Shown here in pieces: positions 51,320-62,106 of a stretch of 64,000 bases of DNA. This stretch comes from Coemansia sp. RSA 487. Its lineage: Eukaryota; Kickxellomycota; Kickxellomycetes; Kickxellales; Kickxellaceae. The stretch is from assembly GCA_027577595.1 (NCBI GenBank), contig JANBRJ010000026.1, forward strand, positions 62,001-126,000, in the 5' to 3' direction. A program made the position numbers and the translations under genes. Numbering within the stretch: the first letter of the stretch is position 1; every line of letters starts with the position of its first letter. The notes beneath the pieces were generated by a model. That model saw only the letters and a program-made list of their open reading frames with translations, did not search any database and was not told where the DNA came from.

Positions 51320-53031
51320 TCATCCCGAGTTTGCTGCAGCAAATACAAGGTCCGATCCATGCTCTGGTATGTCCATCGCTGGACTTGTGGTTGCCCATTG
51401 CCTCACATCTGCATTAGACAGTGTCACTCTGCATGTTGGGCACGACAAGTGTCGTACCAGCCACGATCGTAGACACGAGCGATGGAACAGGTGGTCGCAC
51501 GGCAGCTTCTTGGCCGTGACAAGTACCTCCCTGCATATCGAGCACCGATCGTTGAATTTTATGATGTCCTCCTTGCTCGCGTCTGGAAAGCGACATTTCA
51601 TGCTTGCTACAGCCTTCCGGAAGGCCATCAGCTTGCGCACCTTGCGGAACAGCTTGCTTGCGATGCTACGGATGTTGAAAAACACCAATGCACTGACGAT
51701 GTTCAGTGTCAGGCCATTGATGAATAGAATGTGTGTGTAATGCATAAGCGTCAGGATCAGGATGCATATATCCGTTGTGAATTCGCAAACCACAACTGCA
51801 TCAGATCTGGCCTCCCACGACTCGGTACTATCTGTGCCCCATGCGTACGCTGTGTACCTCACCAGTGTTTGTCCGACATCAAACATGATGGTCAGCGCCT
51901 CAATACATAGGATGATAAAAAGCGGGCGTAGGAATATCCAGCACAGCGCCCCCATTCCAACTGCAGAAGTCATAAGAGCAGCCAAAAGTCCGACAAATCC
52001 CCAGCGCACTCCGGACTGCGCAGGCGATAACCGCAGTGATTCCAGGTGATCTCTTGCCAGGCCACCGATGAGATACAGCCCACCAAAGCAACAATATGCA
52101 ACTGTCCAGATCGCCAGGTCCTCCCAATCCGCATCCAACGTTGCCCGCACAGACACAACCTTGAATAACACAAAGTTTAGAATCCGATCGTACGAATGCT
52201 ACATGGGAACGCAAATGAAAAAAATAGAGTGCCAAACTCATAATTTCAGTCAGCATGCAGCTACAGAATACAATAGTCAAGATCTGCGGATCCTCGCGCA
52301 AAAAGTGCCACTACTGTCGATAGAGGTGTGGGAACGGCCATTCCCAACACGTCTTTTGCTATACGACTAGACCAGAAACGCAAAGCCCTGTTGCAAATGC
52401 AAACTTCAGCTTCGTGTATGCACTACGTTTTCCCAAGACCCGCTGGATAAGTGCATCTATTCTTCCATTCATTCCCTACATATCGCTTAATCCCTTGCGT
52501 GGTAGCCACAGCCCACTTACATGTACTTCATTCAACGTAAGCCTCCCAAAAATAAGCTGAATCAACGCCTTACGTGCTAGGGAAACAACAGCCACAAGCG
52601 CATTAGCCAGAGCCTACACATGCTTAGCAACATAAAGTTAAAGGCAATTAGTAAGAATGAAAAAAGCACCAGAAGGAAGGTGGATTTGTCGATTTCCCTC
52701 CCCTTCCCCAGAACAAAGCAAATATTGACTATACGGCAGAGAAAGCAAAAAAAAACATGCTTACCAGCATATGCCACTTGTTTGACAGTAACGCGCCAAG
52801 TGTCCAGCTGACGTTACACCATAGCGCAGGTGAATAGTATTTAATTGTTAGCGAGTCTCGGTACCCAAGTGTATCGGCACCACCAAGCTGTGTTTGTGTA
52901 GCAATATCCAGTTCGCATTTGCGCCTAAATTCCTCGAGTGACCGTCTTGGTCCTGCGCCGGCAAACAAAAGCGCAAGCATAGCTGCCGACAGAACGGCAT
53001 ATGAAGCGTCAATAAACAACAGGCGTGTCAT
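51320..53031 (-). CDS. AMFR: gp78/AMFR-like multispan RING E3 ubiquitin ligase, four exons
   Basis: Exons in transcript order: 52765-53031, 52521-52568, 52365-52442 and 51320-52159, all joined in phase 0, giving 410 residues. The last acceptor follows a CTAAAC branch point. Joined residues read like gp78: LIQLIFGRLT aligns with the first loop and DADWEDLAIWTVAYCCF with the next helix. Several membrane segments precede a C-terminal RING-H2 finger at about 337-375 (CSICREVLVTAKKLPCDHLF, then HRSCLRSW and CPTC). The RING spacing and AKKLPCDHLFH fit gp78 more than Hrd1. The family ubiquitylates misfolded proteins for ER-associated degradation. No CUE domain or p97-binding helix follows, so the protein is shorter than animal gp78 (643 aa). 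The first acceptor (GTAAG) is unusual. Confidence 0.75.
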
Positions 53032-53803
53032 GAGCTGCTCTGTGAAACTCTATCCAAGCTACCTCACTAAAAACGAACACCCTCTTTCCTTTCTACAGCG
53101 CCCAAGCGTAATGTCTATCTGTTGATACAACAGTCACCCAAAATAGCAAAAAGAAAAAATAAGGTTGCGGAATTTGGTGACGTTCTGTTGCTAGACAAGA
53201 ATGACAGACCAAGCGAAGAGTGCTGCGTTAACGGCGCCACTAGGCTTAAATGGATAAAGACTACGTATACGTGGTTTACGAGTGCGCCAAACGGCAAGTA
53301 TAAAGTACAAAAGTAGTTTGTTGTTTGGAAAAGTAAAGAAAAAATATAGCAAGATATGAAATGGAAAGCATGCAACAGTGGAAACTCCCAGGCTGATGTG
53401 ATTGCTGCTGTGTGCTGCTCATTTTAAAGCCTAGTGCAACGTGACCCGAAACATTCTCTGTCAAAAATTATTTGCACTGCAGGTTTTGTGTCCACTTGCG
53501 TCTGTGTACCTGCTTCTGGTGGCTCACATGCTCAACGGTGCCTCTTTTCTTTCTTTTTTTTCGTATCGAACAAGCGGATTAATGCCTGCAGCAAGCACAG
53601 GTGGATCCAGCGCTAGGTGCATCCTCAACCGCCACTGAACATGTGTGGATTACATTCATGCCCTGCTGATAGGCATCGTCCTTGCAGCACAGAGTAGCAT
53701 CCAAAATACGGTGGTATCTTTATTGCCGTGAAACAAACGAGGCAAAAAACAAAAGCAAAAAAGATGCCATACAAATGGCTGCTGCCCGACTGGCAGCGCT
53801 TAT
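53032..53803. other. Spacer between gp78-like gene and NDC1
   Basis: 770 bp with the gp78-like promoter and NDC1 3' UTR. A short plus-strand frame at 53122-53316 has no recognisable homology. Nothing else seen. Confidence 0.4.
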
Positions 53804-55579
53804 TTAAGCCTGGAAATCGGCAAACGCTTGCAACTGGCGCCCCTGAGCCGCTGGCAGCTTGAGCATCTCCAGATAAGAGTAGAATGTGGTTGTGAATATG
53901 TAAAGTGCGTTTCGCACCACCTGGATCATCGCCAGTGTCTGACGACTTGTAAGCTGGGTGTTGTAGTCCCGAGCACCAATTCCGCCAAGCCCGTCTGCCT
54001 GCGCCGCGCTCCTTTCCAATTCGTTAAAATACGCAAACAACGTCTCGAGAACAGACGCAATGTCTGCCTGAACAACACCATACTCGTCGTCGGTTATCGA
54101 GCACTCGACAAGCCGAACCAGTGACCGAATGGCCCAGGTCTGTTGCTGAAAGTTTGAAAAAACATCTGTGGATCTCGCCCGCAACGACCGCGACAGTATG
54201 CGCTGGCCTAGCGTCGACTTTAGCAGCGCGTCGCGCAACATGGTCAGCACGTACTTTTCCAGCCCCTGCGCCTCGTTACCAAACAGATCAACTGCTCCCG
54301 ATGCGCCTGTTTCTTTAGCTGTAGCCATATCTGCGCTGGTAGCACCGTTCTTGTTCTGCCGTAATATATCCGCCATCGGAGCTCCACCAGCCCTGGTCGT
54401 GATGCTGGCGCTTAGACCTTTTGGTCTGGAAGACTGCGACGGCAATGACTTTATATGTTGGGCCGGGTTCTGAGCCTTCAGTTTTTCTGTCGCAGACTTG
54501 ATAACGCCGATGCATTGTCCCGACACCTGAGACCACATTGTCCCACTTTTTCTGTCGATATCCGTAAGCAACTCCACACGCTGCTCTGAGCTGAACTCGG
54601 TGATGCGATAGAGTTCCTGGTAGGCCAAGTGCTGAACCAACGGATTAGCGATGCATTTGAGTCCATTCAGCAAGCACAGGTTGCGATCGAGGCTGAGTTC
54701 GTTGATGTGCGTAGGTTCGGTAATAACGATCTCAAAGAGCTGATGGGCAAACTCCCAAATCAGCGTTACTAGCGTGCTTGAATGCAGCCAGAATACAATG
54801 TTGCTGGCACTGAAAAGTGGGTTGCCCACGCCGTATGATGACGTTGTCATCACTTTTCCAAGAACACCGCACACAAACCGGTACATGCCCCAACCAAAGA
54901 GCAAATAAACAATCCAGAACCGCCATAGAACACCTAGCGCAAAATGGAATGCCCGCGTAAAGCTGCTCGGCATTCGATCCTTGAGTGTATACACGCGGCT
55001 CTGCTCGATGGTTGGGAATGCAAGCTGCAGCCGCTCATCCGCAACAAGCTTGATGCCGTAGCACACCCCAAGCATCGCAGCAAGTACCCAGGACGCCAGC
55101 CACCCGGGATTCAGCTGAGGCGGGCCGTAGTATCCTTCCGGGTACAACCACATCTGTGTGATACGTCCGCCAAAAATTGCTCTGTGCACAATGAAGAGAT
55201 AGCATGAGAGTAGAGCATACGCGCAGACAGCTGCACCTGTGCTCCTGGGGTTACGAAGGAGCCTCTGGAGCTGGGGGAAATGGCTACTGTGCGCTGCACG
55301 CGTAACTTGGTACAGCTGTGAGTGTACGCCAAGCACGCCGAGCCCGGCTATGTATGCAGCGACGGTGTATCCTAGAGTCCGCGATGAAAACATTGCCATT
55401 ACAAAGCTGAATAAGCCGTTTTTCAGATTCAGGTTGGCCACAACCGCCACTATATACGCAAACGCAAGCTGGTAAATGCACGCGCGTATAAAGCGCTGTC
55501 TGAGAATCAGTTGTCCAAGCTTGGCGAAATCGGCAGAGGCAACCGCCTGGTCGCGTGCATTCCTTCGATACACAACCAT
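53804..55579 (-). CDS. NDC1: Transmembrane nucleoporin Ndc1
   Basis: 591 residues from the ATG at 55579 (MVVYRRNARDQAVASADF). The N-terminal half has about six hydrophobic segments (for example ACIYQLAFAYIVAVVANLNL, TVAAYIAGLGVLGVHSQLYQ, ALLSCYLFIVHRAIFGG). The C-terminal half is soluble and helical (LNGLKCIANPLVQHLAYQEL; RDYNTQLTSRQTLAMIQVV; YIFTTTFYSYLEML), the pattern of the Ndc1/Nup family. Ndc1 anchors the nuclear pore complex in the pore membrane and helps insert the fungal spindle pole body into the nuclear envelope. Length is near yeast Ndc1 (655). A longer frame upstream of the ATG adds only Phe/Leu-rich residues from a T/A-rich leader. Confidence 0.85.
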   Translation of the reverse strand: MVVYRRNARDQAVASADFAKLGQLILRQRFIRACIYQLAFAYIVAVVANLNLKNGLFSFVMAMFSSRTLGYTVAAYIAGLGVLGVHSQLYQVTRAAHSSHFPQLQRLLRNPRSTGAAVCAYALLSCYLFIVHRAIFGGRITQMWLYPEGYYGPPQLNPGWLASWVLAAMLGVCYGIKLVADERLQLAFPTIEQSRVYTLKDRMPSSFTRAFHFALGVLWRFWIVYLLFGWGMYRFVCGVLGKVMTTSSYGVGNPLFSASNIVFWLHSSTLVTLIWEFAHQLFEIVITEPTHINELSLDRNLCLLNGLKCIANPLVQHLAYQELYRITEFSSEQRVELLTDIDRKSGTMWSQVSGQCIGVIKSATEKLKAQNPAQHIKSLPSQSSRPKGLSASITTRAGGAPMADILRQNKNGATSADMATAKETGASGAVDLFGNEAQGLEKYVLTMLRDALLKSTLGQRILSRSLRARSTDVFSNFQQQTWAIRSLVRLVECSITDDEYGVVQADIASVLETLFAYFNELERSAAQADGLGGIGARDYNTQLTSRQTLAMIQVVRNALYIFTTTFYSYLEMLKLPAAQGRQLQAFADFQA

Positions 55580-57021
55580 TCTCGTTTTTGAAAAGAACAA
55601 AATGTTTTGACAAAGATAGAAATAAAAAAGTAAAAAAAAACAAAACAAAACACGTAAAGTACAATGTGGGCTTTTTCAAAGTTCGAAGCATTTTAGCTCT
55701 TCGTGCACGCTTTTCTTTGGAGGAAAAGTTTAAAAAATATGCGCATAATGATCTGGTGCTAAAATCAGCTAATCATCAAGATATACATGGTTTCATACTC
55801 ACACCTTGTGCTACAAAAAATATTTTGCGATTTCATATAAAACCACAACTTTGGCTGTGGTTTTCTAATGAGAAACAAACATTTGTGTGGTTTTAGTCAC
55901 ATGTAACTGCTTTAAGCTATATTCACAACACAATATGTTTCGAAAGTCGATGGTGCTTTCTCAATAGTTTTGGTTTCTTTTTTATTTGGTCAATTAGGAA
56001 ATACTGAAATGGAAAACTATATATCAAAAATGCTATTGCTTGTGTGGCACTGGGTCGCCGCTATTTTTCTAGCCAGGAACTAGTGTGTCCAATGCCACTT
56101 GCTTGAACCTGTGTGCTGATTGATACTTGTCTGGTTTTCGAAAGCAACATTCGCTTATCCTGTTGCTTTGGCGATGCTTGGATGTGACAAAGTCTACAGA
56201 GTACAAGTAAGGTATATTTTTACAACACAAGATGTTCAAAGGTTAGTATCTGTAAAAGGACGTGGCAAATATACTTGTTTAGCTGCCAAGTCATTCCTCT
56301 CCCATCTTGTGCTGTTTCATTAGTAGCTCATTCTAGATATTTTATTTTGTTCACACTTCAAGGCTCTTTCAGTGCAAAATAAATGAGCGAAAAGATAAAT
56401 ATTTGCCATTTTCCGATTTTTGCAGCTATTATTTTTGTGCTGTCTATGGTACAAAAGCGCAGAAACGCACACAACACACGCTGTGCATTGAACAGCCAGC
56501 CCCTGTCTGGTTATCTGGAAGTGAGTGCTGCTGAATTCTTTTCAGTGGTGTTCATGCCCTTATGTGGTCAACTCCTGCAACCTTTCCAGGCCAGGCGTCG
56601 CTGTCTTCACTTGGGATTTTATGGCCGCTGGGTGAACATAGTAAGATGTTTGCGCCAAGCAGGCTTTTGTTGATACTTAATGCTGTATTTTGCTTACTTT
56701 ATTCAGCATTTACAAAGAACTACTTTGCGAATTGTCTCTTGTATCCATTGTTATTATTCACTTGCACTTTGCTGCCGATTCTCTGACCACACACAACGCT
56801 CAACGCTTCTTTCTCGCACTCGTCGCTGCTGCTCTGAACACACAACATCGCAATTTCTTCCTATTTGACCCAAAACATGCACACTTTTTTTACCGGGTTG
56901 TGCTCACGATGGCTTTCCTTCCCTTCGTAATTTTTTGTAGTGTTATACTAACATCTAGACATTAATTTGTATTAGTCGCAGCTTGAAAAACAATGTGTGC
57001 AAAGCCCAGTGCTCCCATAAA
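55580..57021. other. 1.4-kb gene-poor region with hairpins
   Basis: The longest gene-free stretch. It holds the NDC1 promoter and PHO81 3' UTR. A perfect 9-bp inverted repeat with an 8-nt loop occurs at 55839-55864, and a weaker one (GTGGCA/TGCCAC) at about 56045-56097. Plus-strand frames at about 56380-56680 contain short peptide-like runs, but I cannot support an exon structure or a family. Confidence 0.45.
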
Positions 57022-60000
57022 CTAAATTGCATATTCTGTGGTTTCGTCGGTTTCGTATTTGATAACTCCGTCTTTCATGATCGCGTCAACGCCATTTGCC
57101 TTCTGCGAAACACACGATTGCTCGTCCTGGTTGTCGCGGCCAAACGAGACAAGGAAGAGGCCACTCCCCTTGATGTTCTTTACTAGCTCTGGCACACGCG
57201 TAAGAAGCGACGCGCTGCACATTATCCCTAGAAGGTTGTTTGCGCAAGCAAAGCGTATTGCTTCCTTTAACGATAGATGGCACAATGTCGGTCTGGCGCT
57301 CGGGGCATCCGCAAAGTCAAGCGCAACACCCGATTCTTCCTCTGATTTTAACTCAGAACCAGCAGCAGCAGAATCAAGACCTCCACGTTCGCGTCCAGAG
57401 GTCAAAAGGAACACCGGATAATTGGGCTGCTTCCAATTAAGTGCATTGCACACTGCTGGGCTGTAAGAGCAGAATATGGTGTTCCTTTGGCTGTCGGTCT
57501 TGCGACAGCGATCGTCAGAGGCTTGATCGGCAGTCCTACCGTCGTCGCTACTGTGACTAGTTCCCAAATTTTTTTGCAAGTCGGCGTAGACAGTCCGTAA
57601 TATTGCGTCAACATAGTCATTTACGTCAGTATCGCACCTAGTGAATTTGGACATGGAATCACCGTCGATGTTTAACTCGCAGTCTCTGTATAGAACCTGT
57701 ATGCTAATTCCAAAGCGAGTAGGCAGAATCCCAAGAACCTCTTTGAGAGTAAGTCCCCGATCTAGTATGTATCTGTACCACTCTACGGAAGTTCCGGTTG
57801 TAGCATCCGGTTTTGGATCAGTGTTTAGACCGTGCGGAAGTGACAGACGATCGCTGGTAGCAGTAGTACTAGAATTCGGGACATCGCTTTGCCTTGGTCG
57901 TACAATGCTTTGGAACTCGCTGTGTGTCAGGCTAGTGACCTGAATTTTTAGACTGTTTGGACCACACGAGTTGATCTGTAGCCGAGGTGTAACAACAGGA
58001 ACTCCATCTTTGCACACCTGAACCTGTACGCAGACATGTTCAGCAGCCAAAGAGGATGCTATGACTAGTGGTACAGGCGATGCGCCTTGGTTTCCGCCCA
58101 TAGAATCAGCTATCGACAGCGGGGAGCCTATGGCTGCGACAGACAATGGCGTGTTGGAGATACCTGGTACCAGCGGCGCCTTGGGCGACTGTGTAGTAAA
58201 ACCAGATGCAAGTATCGATGTCGATGCACTTGTAGTATTGGAACGCGGTCCTGGATTTGTGGATTTCCAATAAGTTTCCACCTTACCGCCGATCTGAAGC
58301 TGCGCTTCTGCAAAGGATCGAATTATCAGATACTCGAACTTGACCTCGGCCACAAGCTTTAAGTAGCGGTCGAGGAATGGCAGGCGCGCGATTCCCCTGT
58401 CCGCACTTTTAAACAGACTAGGCAAAGCCACAGCCTTGCCAATGGGCTGGAGCCCAAAGCTTGGGTAGAGCATAAACTCTATGCGGAACTGGCTGGGATC
58501 ATCGGTCAAAAATCCAAACGTGGCATTTGGTGTTTCGAGTGGAAGCATAATCGTATGCGGAACCATTCCTGAGTCAGGCTTTGCTATCGCCACGAGCTTG
58601 AGCGAGAATGTGTCCCTATCGTCGAAGAACGAGATTGGTGAGTCACCCGTGCGACTATCTGCTTGAATGCGGATTTGAATGCGCGTCCGCTTGCCAAGAA
58701 AGTTGTGACCGTATATTCGGAATGGGATGAGCGGCGGTGGAAGCGACAGTGATGGTATTCCATCCAGATCAACCTCATCAGGTTCCCCAGACGGAGCTGT
58801 TGTTGAGCCTTGCCGTTCTGTGTTGCTGTTAGAAATCACATGGAGGCTCTCGGCATCGACACTTGCGCTTGGCGCGGAATTCAAACGGTTTTCATCGCCA
58901 TCGTTTGGCTTGCGAATGTCACTTGTACCACGATCGTCATTGGACTCGGTCTTTTTGGGCTTTGCTTCCAAAAGAACATCCGCGCAGTTCGAATGTCCCT
59001 CATAGGAGGCGTAATACGCTGGCGTGTGGCCAACCTCGTCTACTGCCTTGGCATTTGCTCCTGCTTCAAGCAGAATGCGAATGATCTCTGCATGACCTTC
59101 ACTAGCAGCATAGAAAATAGGCGTCCATCCCAAATCTTTGTCTACAACATCCACAGGCGCACTATGTTGAAGAAGGAGACGCAGTATTTCTACATATCCA
59201 GAGCGGGCCGCTACATGGATCGGATGGATTCCTTGTATATTGGTGGTCATCTCGGCGTTGGACTCTAACAGCAAAAATACAATGTCTTTGTGGCCCTTTT
59301 CGCAAGCAAGCACAAGCATTGGATGTTCGGGGGTGCTGTTAGCGACTGTTGGGTCGGCTTGGAGAAGCAGCTTTGCGACCTCAGCGTTAGAATTGATAAT
59401 TGCATACTCGAAGGCGCTGTTTCCGTCGTCGTCAATTGCAGAAACACTGCATCCCAGCTCAAGGAGGTATCGGATACACTGTTCGTGGCCATTGATGGCC
59501 GCATAATGGATTGCACGCCTGCCGTAGTAGTCTGGCTCATTCGCATCGCAACCAGCAGCTACCGCAGCCTCCAATACAGCAAGCGACCCGTGGACCGCAG
59601 CTTCGTGAACTAGCGTGCGCTCGTTGATGTCGTCTGTCGATCGAAGGTCGGCCAAGCCAGAGTCAAGGAGTAGTTTTTGCTTCTCTGGGGCCTTTATCTC
59701 GGAACACGCTCGCCAAAGCATACGCGTAACACAAGTTTCCTTGATAGTGCTTTTCTGCGCCTTGTAGTCATTCAAAAGCGCCTCGGCTGCCTGCGTAGAG
59801 ACCTTTAGCAGTGCCTGGAAAAGCTCGGCTTCAATGCGGTCAATTTGGAAGCTGTCCGTTAGGCTAGGGTCAAAGAGGAACCCAGTACTGCTATGGCGCA
59901 CACCAAAGGATGGCTGGCTGGTGGATGTTGGTTTGCTGTTGTTAGTATCCTGCGCTCCATACGTAGCTACCAGGTTTTGGTCATACTCCCTGGAAAAATG

Positions 60001-61119
60001 TTGGATATCCGCGGTAGTATTGGCTGGGGCAGCTTGAGATGCTGGCGTGCTTAGTGTTTCTTGAAGCGAAGAAGGCAAAGTCAGGTCAAATTGGGTTGCC
60101 ATAGCTGTGGAAATCACAAGGTCCGTCTCTTCCACTTCCAACGCATGTTCCAGCTCGCTCAAGCACTTTGTGACCGCATCGGACAGCTCTGCAATAACAT
60201 CCTGGTTGAAACAAGGCTGGACCTCGACCTGACGAGCAAGATATAGCTCCTTGGTCGACGACTTTGAGCGCTTGTCCCATTTCTTCAAGATCTTTCTGAA
60301 TCCGGTGCCGTTGATTTCGACAAAGTTCTGCAGCTTGTCAAGATCGTGACGCGAGTTGAGAAATGCCTCGTGTAGGGCACGGATGGTTGCTGTGCGGTTG
60401 CGAGGCCCGCGTGATTGCAGTGTTCTTTGCTTCTCAATCAGTGACCTAAGGCGCACTTTGGCGTCGGCCTCCTTTTGAAGATAAAACAAGTTCACCTTTT
60501 CCAGCTCGCGGTCGACTTGGAAGAAAAAGGCTGCCTTGACAGTCTGCAAGCGTTGTTTAGCCGCTACTTTTGGAGAAAGTATGGACATGGTATGTAAATA
60601 AGCTGCATGCGAGCAGTTAGCCAAAGAAGAAAAAGAAAAATCTGGTCAGCACAAAACAGAAAGAGTGGAGCAGATGTAACTGAACCACATCAGCTGCATC
60701 TCTTTTTGCGTGGACTTTGAATATAGATATATCCATGTAGTTCGCCGAAACACTACTTACCTTCGGAAGGGTTGAGGCCAGGGGTCAGCGGGGAGCTCAA
60801 TTCATTGATGATCTTCTTCAGCCCTTTGTAGCTCATGTAATGCGCCGCCCATTCTGGGATTGTATGCGCTTGAATGTGCTTTCCGAACTATTTCCAGCGG
60901 CCAAAAATACATGATAACGATTGTTTTATGATACACCATTTTGGTAGAGCAAATGTATATATGTTTAGTTGGTTGCTGATGATGACACAATCATGGGCGT
61001 GTGTGCTAGAGGGGTTGATGAATCCAGCTTTGCCCGAGACAACACAAGAGCGGTCTGGAGGAGGTCAGATAGATCTACATCCATAGCCATTAGTTGCTGT
61101 GAGTTTTCCATACCTTCAT
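57022..61119 (-). CDS. PHO81: PHO81-type phosphate sensor/CDK inhibitor (SPX-ankyrin-GDPD), three exons
   Basis: Exons in transcript order: 61114-61119, 60761-60887 and 57022-60602 (introns 226 and 158 nt, GTATGG...AATAG and GTAAGT...TGCAG); total 1237 residues. Exon 1 is just ATGAAG. Joined to exon 2 it gives MKFGKHIQAHTIPEWAAHYM then SYKGLKKIIN, the universal SPX N-terminus. The SPX domain (inositol pyrophosphate binding) continues to about 180, with KFVEING-like and RKILKKWDK segments. Ankyrin repeats follow at about 320-590 (GRRAIHYAAINGHEQCIRYL; PAYYASYEGHSNCADVL). The C-terminal third is a GDPD-like domain, apparently degenerate (KDGVPVVTPRLQI lacks the usual His-Asp). In yeast Pho81 inhibits Pho80-Pho85 on phosphate starvation; NUC-2 is the Neurospora counterpart. 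GDE1 is excluded mainly by the degenerate GDPD. Confidence 0.93.
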
Positions 61120-62106
61120 TTTGTATCGCTAAATTCCAAAGTATATGTCGTGGCGCTGTGCTATATGTGGCAAGGAAATCGCTTTTACGGAGCCTTTCGC
61201 TGGTACGAGCAGAATGTGGTGACGGAGAGGAATGCGGGTCCAAAACAAACCTGACTGAATTACAGCTGAGTAGTGCGCAAGGTCAAAAGAAAAAGGAGAT
61301 TGGTATTTTGAAAATATAATGAAATGGAAGAGCTAACGAAAGAAGAGAAAGAATTGAAGACTTTTGATCAACCCAAAGAAGAAAAGTAAAAAAAGGACAC
61401 TGCCAAAGTGTGCGACTGGAGCTGCTTGCCAGCCGTCCGTCTGTGCACGTGTTTCTGCAAATGCGCAGGCACTGGTCCTCCAAAATGGTTTTATCTGCGA
61501 TAAACACTTGCTTTCGCCAGGTACTGGGTGGCTCTTGCTTGCTGCGCAACATCCCTTTGCGTTTGGAAAGAGATTAATCAAGCCCAGCTGCGATTGATCA
61601 TAAAAACCACTGCAAAAAACTTAATTTCCACTTTTAAGGTTTCTGGATTCAACCTGAAGGTGGAAAGAGTGGAAGCTTTCTTTAGATGCCACATTTTGTG
61701 GTGACTGCAGCAAACATCACCGCAAAAACAACCATCGTTGCAATATTGAAGAGACGCTTGGCTGTTTTATTCTTGTACATGCGCATTCGCAACTGCCTGC
61801 ATATAAAACTCGAGCTAAGCTTCCGTCAGTTGCTCGTTTCCCCACATCTCTTTCTTTTTCTTTCTTTATTTCTTGTTTTCGCACTAGCTTGTCCCACTCA
61901 CTTTGTGCACGTTCATGTTTTTTTTCCTCTTCATCATCCGTAACCACGCCCTTGTATTGTCGTAACTGTCCGCCACGGTTCCTTTTATTTTGTCTGTGCT
62001 TCCCGAAAGCCATTGTAGAGCCACGCTGACTATTTTGCTTATTTGAGCTGATCCACACACCAATCTCCATCACACAACACCTATTCTGCAAACACCCCAC
62101 CGAACG
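61120..62106. other. Divergent promoter region (PHO81 / R3HCC1L-like gene)
   Basis: 987 bp between divergent starts. An imperfect inverted repeat (61625-61641 with 61651-61666) and a pyrimidine-rich tract near 61850-61930 are visible. No gene supported. I did not find a clear Pho4-type CACGTG site; CACGTG is absent, and CACGTT-like variants were not convincing. Confidence 0.35.

Noticed and set aside
56383-56673. Plus-strand frame with peptide-like runs in the 1.4-kb gap
   Set aside because: Coding-like signal switches frame without a consistent intron, and no family was recognised.
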